Below, one piece after another: positions 40,801 through 52,800 of a stretch of DNA of 64,000 nucleotides. This DNA is from Chiridota heheva (Eukaryota; Echinodermata; Holothuroidea; Apodida; Chiridotidae), in NCBI GenBank assembly GCA_020152595.1, contig JAIGNY010002242.1, positions 121,001-185,000 on the forward strand, in the 5' to 3' direction. The notes beneath the pieces are model-generated. The model did not search any database. It worked only from the letters and a program-made list of their open reading frames with translations, and was not told where the DNA came from. Positions within the stretch are counted from its first letter, which is position 1, and the number at the start of each line of letters is the position of its first letter. The position numbers and the translations under genes were made by a program.

Positions 40801-43800
40801 TCTTATAATACTGCTGTTGACCATGGTTCCGTGTAGGGACCAGTGGGGCCACAAGGGGCGGCGTCTTAAATAAGTTACAAGGTTTAACGGTCCCGTACGT
40901 GTCAGTGACACGGCTTTGCGAGTCCATTGCATGGCTTTATTAAACAGGTTCACGGGTCAGTACCACGGCTTTACGGGTCCATTGAACAGCCCTGTGGGAT
41001 CCATACGGCTCTATAGCTAAACTTTACCGGTCTATTCGGCTCCGTTGTATGGGTTGTACGGAGCCATATGGTATCTTAGCTAAACTTCAAAGGTCCATAT
41101 GGCTCCGGTGAACGGGTCCTTACGGCCCCGTTGAACATGTCCTTACGGCCCCACGCAGCCTACACTTGTTAACGTACAGCGTACGAAAACCCATACGTGT
41201 ACCCACTAGCAGCACAACCGCGTGGTAGAGCGGTAGTAGATCAAAGTCTATAGGAAGTATAGCTTCTTTAGCCATTCAGTACTGAGTATGGCGGTAGTCC
41301 TCCACAGGTAGGTACCAGCTTCGTAGCTCGATGGTGAATAGAAGCAAACAAAGTAAACGGCTCGTATAGCATACGTAGTACGTTAATACTATCGTATATC
41401 CATACCGCCCCATTATAATTTTAACTGCCCTTAACAGGAATGTGTACTGAGTACGGCTGTAGTCCCTATCATAGACCCAGGCGGTTTCATCATACTGATA
41501 GCTATTCTGTTAGGGATGTGTACCGAGTATGGCAGTAGTCCCCCTCACATAGCCACTAGCTCCGTAGTGAATAGAAATAAACTGGGTGGGTGGCTCGTAG
41601 AACAAACGTAGCACATTGACACTATCGTAGATTTGTGTGGCTCTATGATACTTAACAGGGACGCATACTGAGTACGGCGGTAGTCCCCCTCACGTATCCA
41701 CTAGCTTCGTAGCTTTGTGGTGAATTAAATTTAACTGAGTTAACAGCTCGTATAGCATATGCAGTGCATTAAGACTTTTGGGAATTCAACCCCATCGATT
41801 TAGTTAACGGCTCGTACAGCTTGCGTAGTACGCTAACACCCTTATAAAGTTACCTCCACATGAATTAGTTTTCTGGCGTAGGTGGCCGCTTGTTGGATGG
41901 TCACGTGATTGTGGTAGCTGTTTAGGACAACGGCATGTATAGTTTACGCTATATGTTCACGCCTTTATAAATCAGCTTCACACGGCTTGCAGCATGTTAA
42001 TTAATGACCTGTACTGCATATGGTATCACTTTTCTCCACATTCGTAGCCATCGTCTCCGCAGTCCCAAGGTTGTAACAACCTTCTGAGCTTAACGGCCCA
42101 TATAGCGTACAGCGTATGTTAACGCCATATCTAATTAACTTAACACAAGTTAAGACAATGATATGAGTAGCCAGCGGCAACGCGGTTTCACAGCTGCAAC
42201 AGCCTGTTCTTAGTTGACGGCGCGTATACTTTGCACAGGACGTCAACATCTATTTACATTAACTTTATAAGGTCAATAGTCAACGTCTACCCTAATGGCC
42301 CGTATACCATACGCAAAACGAGACAGCAAAACATTTTCATGAAGTCTTTAACCAGACGAACCATAGCCACCGGCTCTGCAGTTCCACGGTTGCAACAACC
42401 AGTCCAACGTTTAATAACGGCCCGTATAGTTTGAGTTAACACTTTCGGAACAGTTGTAACAGCTTCTTCACATTAATGACCTGTATAGTATATGAAGAAC
42501 AATATTAAGATTTTAAATATCTTAGCTAAGTTAATAGCTGGACAGGCCGCAGCCACCGGCCCCACGGTTGCAAGAACCTGTTCATCATAACAGCCCTTAT
42601 TGCTTACAGTACACGTTTTAACATGGACTTTCTCTAGTTAATGGCCCGTACTGCGTACGGTGCTAGTTTATCTTTAAAGCCATAGCCAACTGCTTACGGC
42701 CCTGCGGTCTTGGGACTCAAAACCGTCTTATGGCTCGAAGCCTTACGCAGTTAGCCACCCTTATAGTATACGGCATACGTTAACGGCTTGCCACCTAACT
42801 CGTTAACCAGAGTTAATAGTACGAGTCAGACCCACAACATGGTGTTGTCTGTACACTTTTCAATTATGTAGGTCTCTAAATGTCTTGCGTCTACGGTGAG
42901 CACCTGAGCAAAGTAATCAGGAGACAGTTTTCCTCCTGACCGTTCACTTTGATCGGCTAATGACCCATTTTTCATACGCTGTTACTCTTACGTTAGACTT
43001 TAACAGCGCGAGGTTACATGGGCATTCACACCTGCCACGCTACTCCTTGGTCTTCGCGTAGCATCTCGGCAATTATCAGTTATTTTGAAGACAACGGCTT
43101 TCTCATGCTCTCCACAGCTGTAGCCATGGGCTCCACAGTTCCACTGTTGTAAGAGCTTTTCAGGGTTAATGGCCCATAGAGCATACAGCATACGTTAAAC
43201 CTAAGTCAATTATAGCTTGTCGGACTTAATGGCCTAATAATATTTTACCCAATTATCACAGCGCTTTACTGCTGACATGGACAACCTAAGTAGGACATCC
43301 AGCATAGCCAGGCGCACCCCAGATACACCCAGGTGCAGCATTGGCAAGAGGTTGATTAACTCTGCCCAGGGTATACCCGCGAGTGGTGCTACGACAGCTG
43401 ACCATATGATCCCCTGCACACTATGCAATGACTGAGACGTAGTGGCATGGCAAGACCACACGTGACTCAAGGGCGGCACTTAGAAAAAGTCACCTCGAGA
43501 ACGGAGAAGGGAAGCACCGATTGTCAGTCCTTTTTCCCACCTCCTCCACCACACTCAACAGCACTCCACACGGGGCCTCCCTAGTGGGTTTCGCTTATGT
43601 CTGTCATTTTGCTCACTTCTGTCCTCCGGTTCTCTCCACAGCGGAGCAGGTCCCAGTATAGGGATCGAGAAAGAAGCAGGAAGCGCAAACAGAGAGGACA
43701 GTTTCAGTCCTTTTCTTTCTTCCCACTTTCTTCCTTCCCACGTGAGCTTAAGCATGGACGTAGGAAGAAGAATTAAAGTTTATCCATGGGGGGGATGTTT

Positions 43801-46800
43801 CCTACCTTCATGAACTCCTCATATCCATGCTTCTGTCTTGGGTCACACTGGCCGTGGAGAAGAGGCTGCTGTCTCCCACGCACCACCGGCCGGCAGCTAC
43901 TGATGTGTTTTTTCAACGCTCCCCCTGACTACTGAGGAGTCTTTGACCCCCTTTTCTTGGGGAGGCCTTCTCCCAGACTCAGATCAGTCAGGGGCTCTAG
44001 GATAGCTGTAGCAGCCTTCCACCAAAGCTTTCCAGTTGGATCGACGGTCACAGACTCGCGACCACTGGTGAAATTAGCCAAAAGGAATCTTGTAAAGACC
44101 TTCCAAGATGCTTGCATCCCTGTGGGTCATGCAGGTTGTCTTAGATACACTGGTGGAAGTTCTGCTCGAGCCACACCCCACGAGCCCACTTACAAAGTTG
44201 ACGCTTAAAAGAGTTTTCTGCTTTCCGCTGACTCCACTAAGCTCAGAGGTGCTATTTGTGCGCTTTCTTCCAAAGAAAATCATTTTCATCTTTTGCATGG
44301 AGCCGTACTCATACCACAGCTTTCCGCGCCTTCAGACTCACCAGAATATATGTTATAGTACCCTGTCTGGCGTCTTTAGAATTGCTTTAAAAAGTTTGCA
44401 GCCAATGCTCGGCATTACAAAAGCTTTCTTCATTTTGTTACGGAATTCTCGTACTGTGTCGCGAGATGCTTTCTTACAATGGATCGTCCGAAGCAATCTT
44501 TTAAAATGGTTAGCGTTGTTCATGGAACAGCCAGGGTTTGCACTTAGGTTAGAGGCATAACTCCTTTCACGGGATAGATTGTGCAGCCGTTTGGAAAACG
44601 CAGGTCGCATTTATTCCCTTGCATTTGCTTGACCTACTTTGTAAAGTTCGTGTTACCCGCTAACTTTTGCTTTTTAGCAAAATTGGACGCTAAAATTTTT
44701 TTTCCTCAGTTCAGGAATTCCTCAATTTGCATTAGCTGACACACATTTTGTTTCCTATCATGTAATTACTAACCAGTTCCATCTCGTGGCCGAACTCGGT
44801 GAGTTTGGTTGTGTTATCTTAGACACTGCTATAATGTTTATATTGTGTTCAAACGCTCTTTCGATTAACATGTTTTCTGAGTTACTAACTCAGGCTTATG
44901 CGGCAATTGCCTCGGTTATCGATAATGGGTAGTGACCTATTTGCTTTGACTTTAACTAGGTATTATTTACTATTGTTTAGTAATTCCTATTCAGAGGCTT
45001 TTCGTCCTTAGGATAAGGAATTTTTTCCTTTAAGTAGGATAAAATTGGTGCGAGTATTAGGACCAGCCCTTTGTAAGGGCTTCGACCTGAACTCCCTTTC
45101 GATCCTCAGTTTCAATCTGATTGCATATTTATAGCATGGTAGGTAAGATATAACTTGAAGTATTTACTCCGCCAAGCATAGCGGGGATATTTACAAGAGT
45201 TATACTTACCTTCCATGTGTCCCGGCCCGCCTCCCCTCTCGTTCAGGCCTCAGTGGAATGTAAATGAGGGATGTTAGATGTATTATGGAGGTCAGGGCTG
45301 GGTTGGTAACTATGTTTTAGTTCGGTTAGAAGTGCGTTAGAATCAGGTCATTGGACCAGATTGCATACTTATAGCATGGAAGGTAAGTATAACTCTTGTC
45401 AATTTCCCCGCTACGCTTAGCGGGGTAAACCTATGTGATTTCAAAAACAAATTCACCGTCTTCAAGTGACTCAAAACTCTGCTGCACGCCTTGTAACGCT
45501 CTCAAAGAAATCTTGTCACATTACCTTAATCCTAAAAGACTTGCATTGGCTCCCTGTGTCATATAGGATAATTTATAAAATACTGCTTATTGTTTACAAA
45601 TCGTTGATTGGGTGTGCTCCAAATTATATCTCTGACCTTTTAAAATCATATATTCCTGCTCATGCTCTTCGATCCAGTGACAAATTACTTTTATGTGAAC
45701 AAAAATCTAACCACTCATTGGGTGATAGGTCTTTTGGTATAGCTTCACGATGGTTGTGGAATCAATTACCCCTTCATGTCAGATCATCCAATTCTCTTGC
45801 TATTTTTAAAACAAATCTAAAAACACATCTCATGTCCAAAGCTTTGATTTAATATTGTTTTTGTGTATACGTATATGGGTGTATGTGCGTGTGTAGGCCC
45901 CTATGTATGTTTTTGTTGATTTTGTTATTGTTATTTCTTTGTTTTTCACATTGTACGGCACCTTGAGCACCTTCTGGGTGGATACGTGCGCATTATAAAT
46001 CTTATTTATTATTATTATTGTTATTATTATTATTTGCATATGCATTTCTATGTCAATGAAGATGATATTAGTGTTGTGTGTATCAATGTGTAGACGATGC
46101 AGGTGGGATATGTAACGAATTACAACAGCATCAGAACCACATAACCTTTTGGTTTCTTCTTATTATGGAGATTTTCTGCCAAATAAAGTTTATTTGGTGG
46201 CTATAAATGTCTGATGCATTGTTTTCTCTGTATTTTCAGGCTTCTGGTGGTGTGAAGAGCATCGTCATCGGTGATGGTATGACCAGAGGTCCCGTGGTCA
46301 AACTGCCCTCTGCACAGGAGGCAAGGTAGGGCATTTAGTTTAAGAAAAAGTTTCTTACTTAATGTGGCGCAAAGGCCAACTTATCGATCTGTATTTGTAA
46401 TGCATTTATTTATATCAGGGTTTTTGTTTAACTCTGTGTACTTTCCTCTTTCGTCATTTTATAATGTAGTATGCATTTTCAAAAAAATTTATAGACAGAA
46501 ATGCAAATGAGGGAAGTCTGATGAATCAAATGCTTGGACAAGCAGGCCACCTTTACAAGAAAATAACAATTAAACGATCGATAACAAAAATACCTTACCT
46601 AATGAAATTGATTATTCATGCAAATGTGAACAGCACAAAAGACTTAACCCATATGATTTAATTACCTCCTGCCCCTTCATTTTCCCTGCCCAACCTCCCC
46701 CCTATCATGCATACCCTTTCCCCTCCACTTACATTGAGATGGCCTATATTTGGAGAAAAGAAAACATTTAACACAGGTTTTGTATCTGAAAATGCTTCTG

Positions 46801-49800
46801 CTCCCATGCATTTATGTTTTCCTAAGGTGTTTTTTTTTCTTCTTCTTTTAAATTGTACAACGTTTACATGTTTATACCAAAGCAAGCTTCTGTAACGAAA
46901 GAATATGAGAGATTAATATGTCTGTACATCATTTGGCTAGGCTCAATAAAAATGACTATCTACAGTTTTCACATAAGATGCAATTACATAGGACTAGCAA
47001 AAGCAAATAAACACAAGTGTGATCATAAATGGATCCATAACAGCTGACCACTTGAGAATGCAGTTGCCCTTTGAATAACAAAATGGCAAAATGGGGAACA
47101 AAAATTGCGCCTACGGGCTCGCTGCTGGCTTTGTAAATCTGATTGCTGTTACCCAGTACAGTTAGCAAACTGTATTTTGTTTATCCCCTTTGCTAAAACT
47201 CGAAAAATCCAGAAAAGTGACATAAATGGATTAAAGCTTGCAGCAAGCCTCGCGAACATCTGAATGTCGATGCATTGGTAATGCATGATTGTGGATTTGA
47301 GGTTTGTTTGACCCACCTAGTTACCACATTGCTATGGTGGGTGTTGTTTACTTCATAACTCAGAGACATTAATTTATGAGCGATTACTTTGTTCATTTTG
47401 GTATAGGTTTAGTTGCTCCTCACCATCAATTGTGATCCAGTAACTCTAATTTAGTGTTGCCGCCATTTTCTGTGACGACGGTAATGATCGTTTAACGTTC
47501 ATGAAATAAGCATTACTGGTTGAATAAAAATACTGGCTATACATGCTTAGAATGGTGTGTTTGTATTGTTTTGTTTGTGTGAGTCAGTAATCAATTTTAA
47601 AAGCAAAAATTAGTTTGATTCACATTGACATTTGGGGAGATGATATCATGAATAAAATGATTTCATGTGCTTTACTTCAAGTTAAGTAAGGCGCCGTGTC
47701 GAAAGTAAGGCTGGCTGGTAGCTGGGCAGCTGGCCGCGGCCACGCCGATATAACACCAAACAATAGAGCTCATAGCAACCCACTTTATAATCTGCATGGC
47801 CGCCGACCTCAGTTATATACACTTGGACAACAATTTTGTGACACGCTTGACTGCCTACACAGGCCGACCAGCGCCGCGCGGCTTCACAAACATACTTGTT
47901 TTAATGTTATGAATAAAAAAAAAGATTAAAAGCCTGTCGATCACATCGGGTTTTACGTACATTGCCACTCTTGTATTGTTTTTTTGTTTTGTTTTTGTAT
48001 TACGCACATGTGTTATTTCCCGCATTGTAATGAGAACATGAAAATAAAATTATATTATCATTCACGGATTTGTTTTCTTTTTAAGAGTATCCAGACAAAT
48101 AAATTGATTTCTTTGTGTTTTGTCTTTTCTTTCTAATGGGGGAATCCTATTTTCCAATTCCTGATAGTAGGCCCTGAAACAACACAAGTTGCGTGAATTA
48201 TACTACAAACTCGTACTTCTTTAAATCTAGGCTTATATGTCAATGTTCATAAACGAGAGCACTCAATTCTTTTAAAAACTAGGTTCCATTGACTACGTAA
48301 ATTTTACCTATCTCACTCCCTTAGTATTGATGGCCCATGTTTCAAATGAATTGTATTTTATATCGTCCACTTATAACCACGCAATTTCATTAAAACTTTC
48401 TGAATGAAAACTATTCCTCGCATTAAAGTTGGCAAGGTGTACAGTAATCTGATGATAATTGCCAAAAAACCGCTCTTATTGTAATAGAAATTCCCAAGGG
48501 AGTCTCGCAATGTCTCAATCCTGGGCTAAAATGTAAATAATTCAGGAATATTCATACGCTTCGTAAGCCCTATCTGAGACTGTATACATCCCAATATAAA
48601 TTTGTGTAATGAAAATAAATTCTACCTTTTGCGATGTGAATAACAGAATAATGTATTTTTAACATTCCCTTATAAAGTAACAGCCAATTCATCAAAAATT
48701 AGTTGTTTTAACGAACTTTCTGCACATTTACGGACAAATTATGTTTACTGCGTAATGTTCTTGTTTTTACAACCAGATTACGCATTGTAGAATCACCACA
48801 CGTTGACATAATTAATGAGGAAACTGTTCGCTTCAAATACAATATATTCTTACGCTATGTTGTCCGACACCCTTCCCCCCTCCCCCTCCCATGTGTGAAA
48901 GGTTAACGTAGTACACGTGGTATGCTAACTTTTTGTATATACGAGCAAACAAATAATCATCTCTTGTTTTTCATGTAAATTGCAAACATTGGAATATTCA
49001 TTACTACATAACAGCTCCAACAAGTTTAGAGAGCTGTTTCGGGGGGAAATAAAATGGCAAAATCATTGAACAAAACCACTTTAAAGTGCACTATTTTTTA
49101 TACGATGCAGCATAATTCACCGCATTACTGCTCAAAGACAAGTTTGGCGCTGACCCAGATTTTATATAGCTAGAGAGCTACAGCTGAATTTACCAAGTCC
49201 CGCCTTCTAAACTGTTGGACGATTTGCAATATTATTTGTTGTCAAGATGTGAATGAAATATTGGGTTCACATCAATCAATAAAATGTCTTTCACCCTCGT
49301 CAACTCGTGTTACTTCTAAATAATATTGAAGAGTGTTTTGAAGAGATTGATTACATGAATATCAAATGCAATGTTTCAGTTGCCAGAAGTTTGGACAAAA
49401 ATTATTTTCTTATACATTGCAGTTGTCATAGTAGTTGCGCGAAACTTTATGTGTTCAACCTGGGTGTTCAAATTAAGGCTGTTTTTTTTTTTTTTTTTTT
49501 AAATTATTGATCAACATCTTACAAGCCAATAGAACTATGATCTTTTAATATCTCATAGTATTTTTTTTTTTCTTTCTTTGGCACGATATAATTGACAGTC
49601 ATATATAAAACCCATTTATAGCCATGTTGCTTCTTGTTTTATACCGTGTATACTCTTATTACGAATATATTATTCTTATTAAGAATATATTCATTCATCA
49701 ATTGGACACGATTTTAAATGTTGTGCATCCTTAAAAGTAATGTTTGACTTGGATTTAATTTGTGCCGTGTATGATGTTGAAACACTCTTGTTTTGATTCA

Positions 49801-52800
49801 CTTGATATGTTGATTAAATGGCCGCGGCCCGCCGAGGAGCAGCCGACGGGCACCTAAAACCAAATTGGCAGAAAACAAATGAACAAAAGAGTCGACTTTG
49901 TTTCATGGGGTTCGTATGTCTAGCAGACAGTTTACTGTTTAAACGGGTGGGGTGGGGATGTAATACAGAAACAGGTATTCCTACAAAGAAGGCCATACCC
50001 TACAAATGAGGGAGGGGGAGTGGGGGTAATGTTTATCATTGCACCTAACATGTATAAAATGGCCGCGGCCCGCCGAGGAGCAGCCGACGGGTACCTAAAA
50101 CCAAGTTGGCAAACAACAAACAGTTGACTTTATTTCATGTCGAACAGACAGTTGAATTCTTGAACGGGTGGGGTGGGGATGTAACACAGAAACAAGTGTT
50201 GGTGCAATGAAGGTCAGACCCTACAAATGGGGAGACCAGAGGGGTGGGGGTAATGTGTACCATTGCACTTGATATGTTGATAAAATGGCAGCGGCCCGCC
50301 GAGAACTTTATTTCATGGGTTCATATGTCTAACAGAGAGTTGACTTCTTAAACGGGTGGGGGTGGAGTGGGGATGTAATACAGAAACAAGTGTTCCTGCA
50401 ATGAAAGAAAATGTCTAGCTACTGTACGCCACTGGAGGTCTTGTTTTTATATCCTAAATATAATAATATCATATAATTTTCCGAATCATGATCCTTAACT
50501 TTCGGAAATGTGATTTTTTTTAATACCGGTCACTACTCATTTGGTGCAGCCATTAGAATTTTGCAACCATCTTTTTGACCCCCTGAAATGTCCGAAGCAT
50601 TAACCTTTCTGCTCCACCCCTCCTCCCCCACCACGCTACTTAACCAACTTTTTCTAATCTATTTTAAATAGACACGTAAGATTTTCACTAAAAAAAAAAA
50701 ACGCGCCTATAATGAACAATGGGCGAGTCCCGTAACCCTTCAACAAGATTCCTTGAAAGTCAGATAAAATAATACATTTATGTCAACATCGCTCTGAGAA
50801 AGAAAAAAAAACGTGTTCCGCATTAGGGTATTAAAGCAGTGGGGTCAGCAAAATGTACCAGGCACATTTTATTCCTAGTGGCCCTGCTGTAGCAGAGAAG
50901 TCGCTGTAGCAGAGAAGTCACTGCAAAGGGAGGAGGGGTGGGGAGGGGGAGGCGGAGGTAAAACGAAAGAGGGAGGAACAGGGGCGGTAGCTATAGCCTA
51001 ACTTTTTTTAGGGGGATGAACACTTCCATTGGGGGTAAGCTTGTTTTTCTTTTTATTGGAGGGGGTGGCGGCTGGCAATTATCTGGGCACCCAGTGAGGG
51101 ACAGAGAGTTTATTGAGATTTTATTTATAGCTGATGGTATGTATAATTACAGGAGAGATGTACATGCAACAGGGCAATGACACCTTTTTATCAAATGTGG
51201 AGGCTAATTTGAATTATGAAAATATTTTCCTTGTTCTTTATCTTATATTTTTTTTGTTTTGATTAAAAAATTTTTTTTTTTTTTTAATTAGTTTCAGTTT
51301 TGACCTCCATATAAAATGCTGATGTCATTAGCATTACATAAATCTTTAATCACTCGAACTAATGCCTTGAATTAATTGTTTTGGGGAAAATACAACAACC
51401 AGTAAAACCAACCGACGTATTTTCGATAGAATTTCGGGTGTATGCTGCATATTACTTTAATCACAATGCTTCTGTTATAATGAGTCCAAGGAATGTCCCT
51501 TCAGCGCACTGTACAGGCGTGTGCTATGGGCGGGACAGAAAGTTTCCAACCCGTGGTTTTCCAAGAAGAGATTCATAGCGTGGCTTGTTGGAAATAGTTT
51601 CGGCGTGGACAAAAAATGATTTCAACGCATGCTCACTGCACTTTTATTCGTGTAGTGTTCATGGGGATTCAATCTGCCTTTCTTGCATTACTTTTAAACA
51701 ATATCTGAGAGTAGAAAAAAACGATGGAAAACAAAAGTATTTCTTCGACCCATATTACGTCTCGGACAACAGAAAATGGTTCTTCTGTGTAGTACCAGGG
51801 AAGAGGTTGAATATATTGTGTATTCCTTTAAAAAAGACACAAAATTGTTGGTAAGATTTATTTCAAATTTGTTCCCGTAAGTAGGTCAAAAGTTTGAAGC
51901 TAAAAGAACGTAAGTTCATAATACCTTTATTGCTGGACGTAATACTAGAAGAAATTACACGACACAATACAACATTTTATTCTACCTCGAACTTGAAATA
52001 AAACTCAACACCTACTGACTTCCTTTTTTATATAAGACTTTATTTCTTCTCAAACTCACCAGACAGAAAAACACAAGAGATATCGTATCGTGAATATTTA
52101 TGTTTCACACTGATTATCATCATTCCAGATATGAGATGATGAAAACGGTGAATGTTTTTTTTTTCTTCTTTTTTTCAATTTTGTTATTTTCAATGTTGTT
52201 AATAGGTAGAATGGCATAGATTAAAGGAAGACAAACTTCCTTGAATGGCGTGCACAATATGCATTTACAAAACAGTTGTATCACACTACGTACGTATCTA
52301 CTAACAATAGCTACTCTGTGCAGTGGGTTTTTATTGAGCTCTGAGCGCCGCGGCCTTAATTCTTTTGTTAGAATATCTTGCTTAGCAACTCAGCCAGGCC
52401 GCGGCGGGCTGGTCGGCGGCCGAACAGCGGCTGTCCGACCTACTTTTGACATGGCGCCTAAAAGTTAAGTCCTTTGTGGTTATCACCAATATCTTTCATG
52501 ATTAACCAACTTTAGCATTTATGAAGGTAAAAACAGAGTGGTAACTCAACTGACATTAGAATCTGCTGTTTTTTTGTATTAATTTTACTTCTCGAAATAT
52601 GCCTTCATTTTTTACTACAGTAAAGTCAAGTTATGGCTTGATGATCCTGACAATTTTGCCAAAGTAAGAGAGGCCTTCAATGCAACGAGCAGATTTGCCA
52701 GACTTAAATCCATCCATGCATGTGTTGCTGGCAGACATTTGTATATGAGATTCCAGTCGGCAACAGGAGACGCGATGGGCATGAATATGGTTTCAAAGGT

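Larger units (their letters stand above)
47687..52461. mobile_element. 4.8-kb TIR transposon with 8-bp target duplication (intron 12)
   Basis: The left end TAAGGCGCCGTGTCGAAAGT matches the reverse complement of the right end, TTAGGCGCCATGTCAAAAGT, with three differences. Identical 8-mers AAGTTAAG flank the element at 47679-47686 and 52462-52469. GC-rich GGCCGC/CCGCGGCC sequence lies just inside both ends. An 8-bp duplication fits hAT, MULE or P-like elements; a 3-bp TAA reading would fit PIF/Harbinger. No transposase is recognised, so the superfamily is open. Confidence 0.75.

Noticed and set aside
40100..45430. Recent horizontal transfer because of unusual GC content
   Set aside because: The GC-richer DNA is bounded by the T element's arms and has a related copy in intron 4, so ordinary transposition explains it.
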